Assembly (NCBI GenBank): GCA_020631935.1
Contig: JACKGP010000002.1
Coordinates: 62,001-126,000, forward strand
Source of the DNA: Candidatus Nomurabacteria bacterium
GTDB taxonomy: Bacteria; Patescibacteriota; Saccharimonadia; Saccharimonadales; Saccharimonadaceae
Length of the DNA: 64,000 bases
Reading direction: 5' to 3'
In this document: piece by piece, positions 51,038-61,191 of the stretch
How the letters are laid out: each line of letters opens with the position of its first letter
Numbering within the stretch: the stretch's first letter is position 1
Notes under the pieces: generated by a model
Told to the model about the DNA's origin: nothing
The model's database searches: none
The model's input: only the letters and a program-made list of their open reading frames with translations
Program-made: the position numbers and the translations under genes

Positions 51038-52333
51038 TTATAGAGTGTCGCGATTGCCCATATACGGACGTAGAACGTCTGGAATGACTACGTCACCACT
51101 GTCAGTTTGGTAATTTTCTACAATTGCTACCATTGCGCGACCAAGGGCGAATGCCGTAGCGTCATTGGTGTGAACCAACTCTAGGCCATCTTTAGCTCTA
51201 ACCCTAGTCTGTAAACGCCTAGATTGATAGTCCGTCATATAGTCAGCCGTATGTGTCTCGCGGTACTTGCCCTGACCTGGCAACCAAACCTCCATATCTA
51301 CGCCACGCGCATTTGGCTTGCCTATATCTACAGTACACTTCTGTAGCACATGGTAGGGTAGCTTTAGTTGCTGCAAAAGATACTCTTGAATCGCCACAAA
51401 AAGTAAATGCTCGCTAAAGCTGTCTTTTGACTCTGTAAAGCTTTCCATTTCAAGCTTGTCGAATTGGTGCATTCGTATCAAACCCTCCATGTCTTTGCCA
51501 TAAGTACCTGCTTCTTTTCTAAAGCTTGTCGCAAACCCTAAGTACCTAAGTGGCAGATCTTTACTTTCAAAAATCTCACCTGCGTGCATACTTCCCAGTA
51601 CATGCTCGGCGCTTCCCTGCAGCCATAGCTCCTCGCCCTCAATTTTATAGCGATCATCGCTTGGCTCTAATCTATCCATCTGGTCATATGGCTCAGTGCG
51701 AATCATTAACGGCGGCAACACTGGTACGAATGGTCTTGGGTTGATACTAAGACCAGCTTGATCAGCAATCTCTTTTATCTTTGCTTCACTAGTTAGTGTG
51801 TTCATTACAAACTGAATAATTGCTTGCTGAAGTAATACTAGGTCGCCCATTACATAGGCAAATCTAGATCCCGCCACCTTTGCTGCTCTTTCTTTGTCAA
51901 GCCAGCCCTTGGCTTCGGCGATTTCGTAATGATTTTTAGGTTTAAAGTCGAAGTTTGGTATATCACCGACAATCTTTACTTCAACGTTATTTTCCTCACT
52001 TGCACCAACCGGCACATCTTCCCACGCCATATTCGGTACAAGCTTTAGTATTTCGCTATACCTTTCGTCTATATCGCGCAGGTGCTTTTCCCGCTCAGCC
52101 AACTCAGCCTTTATTTGCCTACCCTCGTCTATTAACTCCTGATTCGGCTTGCCACCCTTCATCATGCCAGAGTTCTCGTTGCGTCTTTCTCTCAGCCCGT
52201 CAACCTGGCCCTTCAGATTACGTCGCTCATCATCTAGCTCCAGCAGCTCTGATATCGAAACATCGTAGCCCTTGTTCTTGGCATTTTGCTGTACTTTTTC
52301 GGCATTTTCTCTGATAAAACGAATATCTAACAT
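51038..52333 (-). CDS. serS: Seryl-tRNA synthetase
   Basis: Charges tRNA-Ser (and tRNA-Sec where present). The 431-residue class II enzyme starts MLDIRFIRENAEKVQQNAKNKG, has the long tRNA-binding coiled coil (about 30-105), then motif 2 LRYLGFATSFRKEAGTYGKDMEGLIRMHQFDKLEM and motif 3 VHTNDATAFALGRAMVAIVENYQ. TATACT ends seven bases before the ATG and there is no SD: leaderless. Confidence 0.95.
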   Translation of the reverse strand: MLDIRFIRENAEKVQQNAKNKGYDVSISELLELDDERRNLKGQVDGLRERRNENSGMMKGGKPNQELIDEGRQIKAELAEREKHLRDIDERYSEILKLVPNMAWEDVPVGASEENNVEVKIVGDIPNFDFKPKNHYEIAEAKGWLDKERAAKVAGSRFAYVMGDLVLLQQAIIQFVMNTLTSEAKIKEIADQAGLSINPRPFVPVLPPLMIRTEPYDQMDRLEPSDDRYKIEGEELWLQGSAEHVLGSMHAGEIFESKDLPLRYLGFATSFRKEAGTYGKDMEGLIRMHQFDKLEMESFTESKDSFSEHLLFVAIQEYLLQQLKLPYHVLQKCTVDIGKPNARGVDMEVWLPGQGKYRETHTADYMTDYQSRRLQTRVRAKDGLELVHTNDATAFALGRAMVAIVENYQTDSGDVVIPDVLRPYMGNRDTL

Positions 52334-52340
52334 ATCTATT

Positions 52341-52346
52341 AGTATA
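52341..52346 (-). promoter_or_regulatory. -10 element giving a leaderless serS mRNA
   Basis: TATACT on the minus strand ends seven bases before the ATG at 52333. Confidence 0.55.
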
Positions 52347-52387
52347 TACAGGAGAGGCGCCAGTTGTCGAGTGAAGGACCGGGCAGT

Positions 52388-52939
52388 CTAGATAGTGCGA
52401 TCTTTCATCCTTGATTCCGTACGATCAATAGATTCTTTCGCAAGTCTAATAGCATTAGAATATCGATCGTGGGCGTCACAATAGCAATCAATCAGCCCTA
52501 CGGGTGTACCTCTATCTATATCGACCTGCATCTTAACCAACTCTAGACTTATTTCGTTGTCGTGCTTAAAATGATTCATCGCATCAATTAACTCTAGGTC
52601 CCTCGCTGGATCCATGTCATCGACCGAAGGTGCCATTACCGTCCTTACTACAAAATTTGACAGCCTACCGACTAAGCGAGATCTTCGCTCCAGCTCGCCA
52701 GATAGCAAATCGAGTTCTGAATTTGCTCGACTTAGCCGCTTCATATTACTATGCAGACCTTTATCGACAGGCTCGCTACTCGCAGATGTGTAATCATAGT
52801 ATTCGCAAGACTCTTCAACCGACCTAGATAAATCACTTCTAGCACTCTCGTGATGGCTTACAAGCACCTGAATCTCAAAATCACTTAGCTCAATCAACTC
52901 GCGCCGCCTTGCTCGCTCTATTTTACTTGGTTTATTCAT
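52388..52939 (-). CDS. Coiled-coil protein of unknown function
   Basis: A 183-residue soluble, almost entirely helical and strongly charged protein (SDFEIQVLVSHHESARSDL; NMKRLSRANSELDLLSGELERRSRLVGRL; YSNAIRLAKESIDRTESRM). No known motif. A TATAAT (52955-52950) ends ten bases before the ATG, with no SD. It lies between serS and uppP with no sign of an operon. Confidence 0.6.
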   Translation of the reverse strand: MNKPSKIERARRRELIELSDFEIQVLVSHHESARSDLSRSVEESCEYYDYTSASSEPVDKGLHSNMKRLSRANSELDLLSGELERRSRLVGRLSNFVVRTVMAPSVDDMDPARDLELIDAMNHFKHDNEISLELVKMQVDIDRGTPVGLIDCYCDAHDRYSNAIRLAKESIDRTESRMKDRTI

Positions 52940-52988
52940 AGTTTAATATATTATACAATAACATAAACCTATAGTCAAAGAATTGTAG

Positions 52989-53828
52989 TTAAGTAGCAGT
53001 GATTACGACAGAAGACAGTAGTGCAATAATTATAAAACCTAGGGCAATTCTGTACCAGACAAACAGTGTAAAGTCATTACTGCCAATAAATTTCAGCAGC
53101 CAGGCAATAGACAGATAACCAACAATAAACGAGGTAATAGTCGCTACAATAGTCGGACCCCAGCCAACACCATGCGCAGAAATATCATCAAATTTTGTAA
53201 CCGCCTGCAGCGTGCCTGCCGCGGCTAATGCCGGTATGCCCAAGAAAAAGCTGAGTCTCGTAACAGTCACTCGATCAAATCCAGCCATTAGTCCAGCCGA
53301 CATAGTGGCTCCAGATCGCGACACTCCAGGTATGAGTGCTAGGCACTGTACTAACCCCATTATCAATGTGTCTCGCCAAGTTACGTCTTTTTCGCCCCTA
53401 TTGTGCTTTACTTTTTTATCGGCATATAAGAGCACGAAACTCCAGACTATTAGCGAGCCAGCAACCCACCATAGGCTACGAAGCGTAGTTTCAATAATAT
53501 CTTGAAATAAGAATCCGACAATTGCTATAGGAATTGATCCAATGATTATCGCCCAACCGTACTTGTAATCAGCTTTTTTACGTGCTTTCGCATCCACTAA
53601 GCCCTTAAACCAAGCACCGCCAACCCTCCAAATATCACTCCAGAAATATATGACAGCTGCCATTATTGCACCAATCTGGATAATCGCCGTAAACGCTACA
53701 ATAGCTGGGTCGTCAATCTGGTAACCCATCAGTTTTTCAGCAATTGTTAGGTGGCCAGTGCTCGAAATTGGCAGTAATTCTGTTACACCTTCGATGATGC
53801 CTAGAATTATCGCATGCAGTATATCCAT
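52989..53828 (-). CDS. uppP: Undecaprenyl-diphosphate phosphatase UppP/BacA
   Basis: Regenerates the undecaprenyl-phosphate carrier for peptidoglycan synthesis. The 279-residue membrane protein has about eight TM segments and both active-site motifs: EGVTELLPISSTGHLTI (about 14-30) and PGVSRSGATMSAGLMAG. It complements mraY and murG of this window in the lipid carrier cycle. TATAAT ends six bases before the ATG, no SD: leaderless. Confidence 0.95.
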   Translation of the reverse strand: MDILHAIILGIIEGVTELLPISSTGHLTIAEKLMGYQIDDPAIVAFTAIIQIGAIMAAVIYFWSDIWRVGGAWFKGLVDAKARKKADYKYGWAIIIGSIPIAIVGFLFQDIIETTLRSLWWVAGSLIVWSFVLLYADKKVKHNRGEKDVTWRDTLIMGLVQCLALIPGVSRSGATMSAGLMAGFDRVTVTRLSFFLGIPALAAAGTLQAVTKFDDISAHGVGWGPTIVATITSFIVGYLSIAWLLKFIGSNDFTLFVWYRIALGFIIIALLSSVVITAT

Positions 53829-53834
53829 TGCTAC

Positions 53835-53840
53835 ATTATA
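53835..53840 (-). promoter_or_regulatory. -10 element giving a leaderless uppP mRNA
   Basis: TATAAT on the minus strand ends six bases before the ATG at 53828. Confidence 0.6.
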
Positions 53841-53846
53841 CCCGAT

Positions 53847-54812
53847 TTAAGCCTTATCATACTCATCGACAATTTCTCGTTTCAGTATCTCCTCCACTAC
53901 GTCCTCTAGAGTCAAAATTCCAACCGGTTTGTCTTCATTGTTATCGTCAACAACTAGTGACAGATGTGATTTAGTTTGAATGAACCTACTCAGTGCCGTA
54001 TCAAGCGCGGTATCGGCTGGAATGTCGTATATTTTATCTCTATAGATATGACTCACAGGTACAGGCAGATCATGTCCCAGGATATCTTTCGCGTATAAAA
54101 TACCGACATATCTACTGTCGTCGTCGACTACAGGCAGCCTAGAGTATCCTTCACGCTTAATCATACTCACTAATGATGCATCGATTTTGTCGTGAAGCTC
54201 GACGGCCACAACGTCTCTTATTGGCGTAGCTACCTCGGCAGCAGTTCTCTGGCTAAAATGCAGCGCGCCAATCATAATCTGCCCTTCGTCGTGGTCTACT
54301 GTACTGGCCGAATGCTTGGCGTGATCATCTATTAAATGATGAAGCTCTTCACGCGAGTATAAAAGTGGCGGCTCTGTGCCGATAAACCTGTCCAGCATCA
54401 ATGTGATTGGTTTTGCTAGCGGATACATGGCTATAAACATGAAGTCTAGCAATCTAAAAAAGTATCTAGTCAACATATAGCCACGCCTGCTAAATATCGA
54501 CTGTGGCACAATTTCACCAAATATCGTCACCAGAATCGTCGTTACAATACCAGCGATAATACCGCCGGCAAAGCTCTCTAGCACCAATGTGAATGCCGAC
54601 ACCACTGCCACATTCCCCAAAAGTATGCACGTTATTAGGTAGTTGCCATTTTCCCGATAGCGATAAACTCGTTGCGCTATCTCATCACCCTCTCGAGATT
54701 TGCGCTCTAAATCTTCTGGACGAAGCATCATCATGCCTATATTCAGTCCAGAAAATACACCACTGAATATCAGTAAAATAAACGCAGCAACAATCGGCCA
54801 AATCGTATCCAC
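53847..54812 (-). CDS. CNNM/CorC (HlyC-like) protein: DUF21 plus CBS pair
   Basis: A 321-residue membrane protein: DUF21/CNNM transmembrane domain (three to four TM segments, about residues 1-145, including FSGLNIGMMMLRPEDLERKSREGD), then two CBS domains (RDVVAVELHDKIDASLVSMIKREGYSRLPVVDDD; DIPADTALDTALSRFIQTKSHLSLVVDDNN; GILTLEDVVEEIL). The C-terminal CorC/HlyC domain is missing. The family exports Mg2+ or supports divalent-cation homeostasis. Start is a GTG at 54812. Confidence 0.88.
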   Translation of the reverse strand: MDTIWPIVAAFILLIFSGVFSGLNIGMMMLRPEDLERKSREGDEIAQRVYRYRENGNYLITCILLGNVAVVSAFTLVLESFAGGIIAGIVTTILVTIFGEIVPQSIFSRRGYMLTRYFFRLLDFMFIAMYPLAKPITLMLDRFIGTEPPLLYSREELHHLIDDHAKHSASTVDHDEGQIMIGALHFSQRTAAEVATPIRDVVAVELHDKIDASLVSMIKREGYSRLPVVDDDSRYVGILYAKDILGHDLPVPVSHIYRDKIYDIPADTALDTALSRFIQTKSHLSLVVDDNNEDKPVGILTLEDVVEEILKREIVDEYDKA

Positions 54813-54859
54813 TAGGTGCTAGCCTTATTTGTCATAGAGATATTGTAGCAAAATACGAA

Positions 54860-55447
54860 CTAGCTGCGGTAGCGCCTTGCTACCCTGCGCAAAGAATCGA
54901 CTATCTGGCCGCAGTCTTCTTGTGTAACTTGCCGCTCAAAAGCCCTTCGCTGCACAACTATGTAGCCGCCATCAGAGCCTTCGTCAACATCTTCCTCCAT
55001 CTGATGCTCAACTGCCGATACAGACAACTCCCCTACGCCGCGAATTATGCGAACTTTTCTCACCGCCTCTACTAGTTGACCACCCAAAACCTCGATGTTA
55101 TATCTAGTTTCAACACGCTGTCCAGCATTATTCCATCGCGCACGACGAAGCTTGGTTTGCATAATAATCATGCGCCAAGACTCTTCGTCGATATGTCTCA
55201 GCACTGCACCAGTAAATAAACTTGGTGTGTCGTCATTTTCATCATAAGAGTTATGGTATGCCTTTGCAGCCATCGTTTTATCTGCGTCTTCACTCAGGAA
55301 TGGTGTCTTAACTGGCATGTTATCAAAAAAATCCCAAACCACAGCCTGCCTTAAATTATTTGCTTCATCAAGTGATATCTCGCACTCTAACGGCCTACAA
55401 GGTGGTCCAACTGGCTTGAAGCCGTCATTTTGCAGCCGCTGATTCAT
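54860..55447 (-). CDS. Unknown soluble protein (195 aa)
   Basis: I do not recognise it. It is acidic overall, with mixed strand and helix content, no TM or signal, and an Arg-rich end (IVDSLRRVARRYRS). Notable segments are LRQAVVWDFFDNMPVKTPFLSED and YNIEVLGGQLVEAVRKVRIIRGVGE. It starts six bases after the stop of the 336-residue gene upstream, so the two are one operon and may act together. Confidence 0.6.
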   Translation of the reverse strand: MNQRLQNDGFKPVGPPCRPLECEISLDEANNLRQAVVWDFFDNMPVKTPFLSEDADKTMAAKAYHNSYDENDDTPSLFTGAVLRHIDEESWRMIIMQTKLRRARWNNAGQRVETRYNIEVLGGQLVEAVRKVRIIRGVGELSVSAVEHQMEEDVDEGSDGGYIVVQRRAFERQVTQEDCGQIVDSLRRVARRYRS

Positions 55448-55453
55448 AACAAT

Positions 55454-56464
55454 TCACTCCACCGTCATTTCCAGTTTAATAATCGTAGACAGAGGCATTA
55501 TTAAATCGCAACCCTCTAATTCATCAGGTAAATTAAAATTCACACCATCCGGCTTGACGATTAAGCTCAACCCTTCTTCTGCGGACTCCATTTCATCGGG
55601 CGACTTATAGCGTTTTCCAAATCCATCTTTCAAAACATCCGTTATAGTTACACCCACTACCGAACCAGTGATTACAAATAGCGAATCATCAGGCGGATAT
55701 ACATAAGCCAAGTCACTTGCTCCGCTCGGTTTTACACATAGTAGTGTCGATTTCACCTCGTTTAGCACCACTCTGTCGAAAGTTTCTGGCGAAGGCAGCG
55801 CTTCATCCACCTGATCAATTATTGAACGAAAAAATTCTTCCTGTTTTTTGGCAGATTGACGAAACAATTCCGATCCAGCGTGACTAGTGTATAGTCTCAG
55901 CAGCGAATCTGCTCGCATAATTGTCTCGCCAACTTCGGTTAGTTCGCTACTGACCACCGAACTGTCCCCTGGGCGCATGTATTGCAGACTAACTTCTCGA
56001 GGCTCGGCAAAAGCCAAAATGTTAAAATTGCCCCTCATAGCAGGACTAAAGTATGGCGCGGCGCCCTCGATGAATGACAGCCCAACAACAGGCCTTGTTA
56101 TACCGTGTTCGTCTTCGATGACCTTTACCATAAAGCCATTGCTAACCGTAGAGTTAAAGGCCTCTCCTTTGCGATGACTGACTAATATGCCATCCTCACT
56201 TACATCCACAACCGGCTCGTGCCACTTGCCCGTAATATGAAATATATCGCCATCGTAATCCCATATACTATTCAGACGCTCTATGACCTCTACGACGCTC
56301 TCGTTTAGATCGCTAGAGTTATTGCTATACTTGTCAGCAAGCATAGCATTTGCTACCTCTATGACTTCATGAGCCTTGCCTAGGGTATTGTTGACATCCT
56401 CTTGAACGCAGTCAGAATAGTCATTCCACTCTTGGCGTTTTGTTTGTTTCGTTTCACGCTCCAT
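55454..56464 (-). CDS. Unknown soluble protein (336 aa)
   Basis: Not recognised. The sequence is acidic and beta-rich with no signal peptide (HITGKWHEPVVDVSEDGILVSHRKGEAFNS; FMVKVIEDEHGITRPVVGLSFIEG; SLFVITGSVVGVTITDVLKDGFGKRYKSP). The C-terminal sentence LEGCDLIMPLSTIIKLEMTVE ends in a strand. TACAAT (56476-56471) ends six bases before the ATG, so a leaderless mRNA is likely. Probable lineage-specific gene co-expressed with the 195-residue protein downstream. Confidence 0.6.
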   Translation of the reverse strand: MERETKQTKRQEWNDYSDCVQEDVNNTLGKAHEVIEVANAMLADKYSNNSSDLNESVVEVIERLNSIWDYDGDIFHITGKWHEPVVDVSEDGILVSHRKGEAFNSTVSNGFMVKVIEDEHGITRPVVGLSFIEGAAPYFSPAMRGNFNILAFAEPREVSLQYMRPGDSSVVSSELTEVGETIMRADSLLRLYTSHAGSELFRQSAKKQEEFFRSIIDQVDEALPSPETFDRVVLNEVKSTLLCVKPSGASDLAYVYPPDDSLFVITGSVVGVTITDVLKDGFGKRYKSPDEMESAEEGLSLIVKPDGVNFNLPDELEGCDLIMPLSTIIKLEMTVE

Positions 56465-56470
56465 GAACAG

Positions 56471-56476
56471 ATTGTA
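56471..56476 (-). promoter_or_regulatory. -10 element giving a leaderless mRNA (55454-56464 gene)
   Basis: TACAAT on the minus strand ends six bases before the ATG at 56464. Confidence 0.45.
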
Positions 56477-56510
56477 CGCCAGACACTATATTTCTAAAAG
56501 CTCAAGCAGC

Positions 56511-57731
<1,221 letters not shown>

Positions 57732-57742
57732 CTAAGCACAAT

Positions 57743-57973
57743 CTAGCTCAAGCGCCGACTCATTGCAGCACCCAATACTGCGTAGCGAGCCAAGTGTGCG
57801 TAGAATCTCTTTGATGATACTGAAACCAACTCTTTGGTACGTGGCATTTGTTCCGTCATTTCACCCATGGCCACAGAAGCGTATTCATCTAGTTCATTTA
57901 AAGACAAAATCCGCATCAAACCAGCCCCGCCATGAATAACTTTCCACTCATCATTCACACTAGGCTCAGTCAC
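57743..57973 (-). CDS. Small unknown protein (76 aa)
   Basis: Not recognised; helical, soluble, with NEWKVIHGGAGLMRILSLNE-like centre and a basic C-terminus (YAVLGAAMSRRLS). The GTG start at 57973 overlaps the stop of the upstream gene as GTGA, a coupling signature, so it is probably translated only together with it. Confidence 0.5.
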   Translation of the reverse strand: MTEPSVNDEWKVIHGGAGLMRILSLNELDEYASVAMGEMTEQMPRTKELVSVSSKRFYAHLARYAVLGAAMSRRLS

Positions 57974-58236
57974 AAAAGATGACGCCGCCTCATAGACTTT
58001 ACACCATGGTCTATCGCCTCAAGCAGTTCAGGCTTATCGTATATCCTGCCAAGTCCAACCACTACCGCAGGGTGCCCCACCCTAAACATCCATGATACGC
58101 CCTCGCCCATTTCATGTCCCGAATTTACCAACTCTAGATTTGCAAGCATCAGCTCAAGCAGTTCGGCATTCTCCTCACTCAAATCAACGCGCGGAAAATC
58201 CTCTTGTGGTGTAATTCCAGTTATCAGCTCCGACAT
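57970..58236 (-). CDS. Small unknown protein (88 aa)
   Basis: Not recognised. Residues include DLSEENAELLELMLANLELVNSGHEMG and VGHPAVVVGLGRIYDKPELLEAIDHG, suggesting a small alpha/beta domain. TAGAAT ends nine bases before the ATG at 58236. It is coupled by GTGA overlap to the 76-residue gene downstream; the pair resembles a two-gene cassette such as a toxin-antitoxin or lineage-specific unit, but no known toxin motif is visible. Confidence 0.5.
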   Translation of the reverse strand: MSELITGITPQEDFPRVDLSEENAELLELMLANLELVNSGHEMGEGVSWMFRVGHPAVVVGLGRIYDKPELLEAIDHGVKSMRRRHLL

Positions 58237-58298
58237 ATAGAAACTATTCTATCTATTTGTAGTCTATTTTAGAAGCACTAGCAGCTTAGGTGGTCGAG

Positions 58299-59594
58299 TT
58301 AATTTTCGAGATGTTCAGGTATATGGACTGGATCGATATCAGGCGTGTCGTTGCCGTAATTAACCCAGTCAACTGGACCATAAACCGTCACCTGGGCAAA
58401 CGGATTAATACAACCGCTATAGCCTAAAATCCAAGAGCTAATGCACGGTTCATTATTATTCCTACTAGCGCTAAACGTCAGTCGATCACCGTCTCTTTTT
58501 ACGTCAATCTTTGGCTCAGAAAAGCCTTTCAGCACCATATATTTTACCTCAGCCCGAACAGCCGAACCGCGAGAATCATACGACAGTGTTGCGTTTTCCG
58601 AATCTGCGTATTTAATCCCCTCTAGGTTTTTAGGTAAACTTACAGGAACTACCTTGGTGTGTGTTACTTCGTCCTGTACAAATGTTTGTTTAGTTTGTAT
58701 TCCGAAAAGTATAGTTGACGATAAACACACAGCACCGACCGATAACATAGCTATCATCGCAGCACTAGATACTTTTCCGGTTCTCCAGGTAAAAGCGCTG
58801 CGTGTTATTAGTAGCGCTAGACACACTGTCGCTATGCCACCAATCACCAGAGAAGCAAGAAGCCCCCATGCCCACAGCTGGGCCTGGAAACCCTCAAATA
58901 GCAATATAACACTGAAGCCTAAAAACCCGCCCACTACAGTTGCCACAAACGCGCCTACAGCAACCAAAATACCAGCAGCGCCCAATAAAATTTGCAAGAA
59001 CTTTACACCTACACTGGTAGTTCTTTCACGCACTTCTTCGCTGGCGGCAAACTTCTTTAGTGCATCCAATGTTACCGCCTTACCTCTTAGCTGCAACTTA
59101 TCTGCAGTCGTAACCGCTGGAGGTGTAAGTAGCCAAGCCAATGCATAAAATAGTATGGCCATACCGGCTGAAACTATAACTAGGAGAATTGCAGCTAGCC
59201 TAACCCAAACGACATCTATGCCGAAATATTGTGCCACTCCAGAACAAACACCTCCAAGAACAGCTCCATCACGATCGCGCATCATCCGCTTTTGCGGCTG
59301 ATCGCTCGACTCGTCAATATACACATCGCCATCTTCTGAGCTTTCGGAAAAATCTCCTGGATTACCCATTTGCTCTTGCAGATCTTTCACATCGATAGCT
59401 GAAATTACCTGATCTTTTTGCACACCGCGCTCGGCCAACAGCTCCACCATTCGTGCCTCAATTTCACGCATTGCCTCGGCATCAGCATGCATCTTTTTCT
59501 CTATCGCTAGTAAATATTTCTCTAAATCCTTTTTAGCATCTAGCTCAATACTAAAGGGGGTTTTAGCTAGATGAACTCTTGTTATCTCTTTCAC
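58299..59594 (-). CDS. PspC-domain membrane protein
   Basis: A 431-residue membrane protein: an N-terminal soluble helical segment of about 100 residues, a PspC domain (RMMRDRDGAVLGGVCSGVAQYFGIDVVWVRLAAILLVIVSAGMAILFYALAWLL), further TM segments (about 205-310), then an extracellular beta domain (VPVSLPKNLEGIKYADSENATLSYD onward). It overlaps padR by four bases (ATGA), making a regulator-membrane pair seen in envelope-stress modules of many Gram-positive-type bacteria. Confidence 0.85.
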   Translation of the reverse strand: MKEITRVHLAKTPFSIELDAKKDLEKYLLAIEKKMHADAEAMREIEARMVELLAERGVQKDQVISAIDVKDLQEQMGNPGDFSESSEDGDVYIDESSDQPQKRMMRDRDGAVLGGVCSGVAQYFGIDVVWVRLAAILLVIVSAGMAILFYALAWLLTPPAVTTADKLQLRGKAVTLDALKKFAASEEVRERTTSVGVKFLQILLGAAGILVAVGAFVATVVGGFLGFSVILLFEGFQAQLWAWGLLASLVIGGIATVCLALLITRSAFTWRTGKVSSAAMIAMLSVGAVCLSSTILFGIQTKQTFVQDEVTHTKVVPVSLPKNLEGIKYADSENATLSYDSRGSAVRAEVKYMVLKGFSEPKIDVKRDGDRLTFSASRNNNEPCISSWILGYSGCINPFAQVTVYGPVDWVNYGNDTPDIDPVHIPEHLEN

Positions 59595-59947
59595 TTTTTT
59601 ACTCCTTTCTCTAGTACCTTGAGTGTATCGTCGAGATTTTTAATATGCCTCTTTAACCCAGAAACTATTTCGTGACCAAAATCGGTTAATGCATAATATT
59701 TTCGGGGTGGACCCTGCTCACTTTCTTGCCAATCGTGCTTTAATACGCCGTCATTCTGTAAACGTTTGAGAAGTGGATAGATAGTACCCTCAACAACAAC
59801 CAGTTCGGCATTACGCAGTTCGGATATAATTTCGCTTGTGTACCTAGGCTCTCTAGCGCAAATTTGCATTACGCAGTAAGTTAGGTACCCCTTGCGCAGT
59901 TGAGCTGCCAACGAACTAGCGTATTCATCGGCCGTCTTCTTGCTCAT
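59591..59947 (-). CDS. PadR-family transcriptional regulator
   Basis: A 118-residue winged-helix repressor: LRKGYLTYCVMQICAREPRYTSEIISELRNAELVVVEGTIYPLLKRLQNDG, then the wing HDWQESEQGPPRKYYALTDFG, a near-canonical PadR. It is the first gene of the padR-pspC pair and probably autoregulates: a perfect inverted repeat sits between the -35 and -10 of its promoter. Ligand or stress signal unknown. Confidence 0.9.
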   Translation of the reverse strand: MSKKTADEYASSLAAQLRKGYLTYCVMQICAREPRYTSEIISELRNAELVVVEGTIYPLLKRLQNDGVLKHDWQESEQGPPRKYYALTDFGHEIVSGLKRHIKNLDDTLKVLEKGVKK

Positions 59948-59986
59948 TACCTAGCTCCTTTCAAATATTTTATATGTTATAGTTCT

Positions 59987-60015
59987 ATGTTATACAAGGT
60001 ACTGTATAAAGTCAA
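59987..60015 (-). promoter_or_regulatory. padR promoter with operator palindrome
   Basis: On the minus strand TTGACT (60015-60010) precedes TTATACA-N6-TGTATAA (60009-59990), a perfect 7+7 inverted repeat, with TAACAT/TATAAC -10 candidates at 59994-59987. A repressor bound there would block RNA polymerase. Confidence 0.6.
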
Positions 60016-60123
60016 CCGTATTGTTCAAAATGATAGTTTTTTTTAGAGTTGCCTATTTGTAATTTATTTTAGCTTATGTTTTAATCATAAGCAGACAGCT
60101 ACGAAAATAAAAAGGAGTAACGC

Positions 60124-60624
60124 ATGAACACGGTAACGGCTGACTACGAAAATAACCTTAGTCCTGTTGATGTATTGTCTCAACGCTACGCTCACTTAAG
60201 GCAAAAAGTGGGCTCATTTATTGCCGCTGAGACTACTATTATTGAGTCAACTGAGTTTGAGCAGGCATACCAAGACCACCTAGATGCACTATTGACACTA
60301 GCGCGCAATCTATCCAAGGGACCGGCCAATCCAGAGATGGAAGAATGGCTACATCAAGGTATAGAGGAATTATACGAAACGATGAGCTTAACATTCACAG
60401 GTCCTGGCAAGCGCGAAACCAACCAAACCACAATGATGCACGCAGCCGAACTGTGGGACAAAACCAGAAACGAAACGTCGAAGAAATTAGCAGTACTGGC
60501 AATAGAACATTTCCCTGGAACATCGATTTCCGAAAACTATATGGAAGCAATCGACATAGCTATCAAAGACGATATATCCCTGATCGAGAGCCTTGATGGC
60601 CGCAAAGCAGTAGTAGCTATTTAG
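60124..60624 (+). CDS. Unknown soluble helical protein (166 aa)
   Basis: Not recognised; soluble and helical (VDVLSQRYAHLRQKVGSFIAAETTIIES; LDALLTLARNLSKGPANPEMEEWLHQGIEELYETM). The start at 60124 has an AAGGAG SD six bases upstream, one of the clear canonical SDs here. It is convergent with greA, with the two stops overlapping by four bases. Confidence 0.65.
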   Translation: MNTVTADYENNLSPVDVLSQRYAHLRQKVGSFIAAETTIIESTEFEQAYQDHLDALLTLARNLSKGPANPEMEEWLHQGIEELYETMSLTFTGPGKRETNQTTMMHAAELWDKTRNETSKKLAVLAIEHFPGTSISENYMEAIDIAIKDDISLIESLDGRKAVVAI

Positions 60625-61073
60625 ACTGTTACGATTTCGTAAGTAATCTCACCTTTTGGAGTCTTTACGGTAGCCTTGTCGCCAACCTTTTTACCCATCA
60701 ATGCCTGGCCTATCGGAGATTTATCTGATATTTTGCCTTCTGCTGGATTAGCCTCGACTGCCCCAACTATGTGATAGACTACTTTTTTGCTACCACTCTT
60801 TAGCTCCACCTTACTACCCAAGCCAATTGTAGATTTCTTATTAGCTTTGATAATTTCCGCATTTTGTAAAATATCTTCTATTTCGGCTACTCTACTTTCA
60901 ACCAAGCCTTGCTCTTCGCGCGCTGCATCGTACTCGGCATTCTCTGAAAGATCACCGTAGTCACGAGCTGCTGCAATTTTTTCGGCAATCGCGACCCTTC
61001 TCCCCTTTAGAGTTTCGAGCTCTTTTTCGAGTTCATTCTTGCCCTCTGTCGTAACCTGAAACATCTTTTTCAT
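60621..61073 (-). CDS. greA: Transcription elongation factor GreA
   Basis: Rescues backtracked RNA polymerase by stimulating transcript cleavage. The 150-residue protein has the N-terminal coiled coil with acidic tip (LKGRRVAIAEKIAAARDYGDLSENAEYDAAREEQGLVE) and the C-terminal FKBP-like globule (SKVELKSG; ISDKSPIGQALMGKKVGDKATVKTPKGEITYEIV). The start ATG 61073 (MKKMFQVTTEG) is preceded by AGGAG at ten bases; earlier ATG at 61130 gives a non-homologous extension. A consensus promoter lies about 120 bases upstream with a hairpin in the leader. Confidence 0.95.
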   Translation of the reverse strand: MKKMFQVTTEGKNELEKELETLKGRRVAIAEKIAAARDYGDLSENAEYDAAREEQGLVESRVAEIEDILQNAEIIKANKKSTIGLGSKVELKSGSKKVVYHIVGAVEANPAEGKISDKSPIGQALMGKKVGDKATVKTPKGEITYEIVTV

Positions 61074-61109
61074 AAAATCTATTCTCCTATTAATGTCGTA
61101 TGAGAAATA

Positions 61110-61126
61110 GGTGCCATCTTGGCACC
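61110..61126 (-). promoter_or_regulatory. Hairpin in the greA leader
   Basis: A perfect GGTGCCA/TGGCACC stem with a 3-base loop, followed on the minus strand by TATTTCTC. It may attenuate greA transcription, as the greA leader terminator does in E. coli, or be the terminator of the upstream proS gene. Confidence 0.5.
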
Positions 61127-61191
61127 GCATTTTTCATAAATTTTTGTTGTAAACCCTCGCAGGTAGTAATTGTATTTACAATCTACATAAC

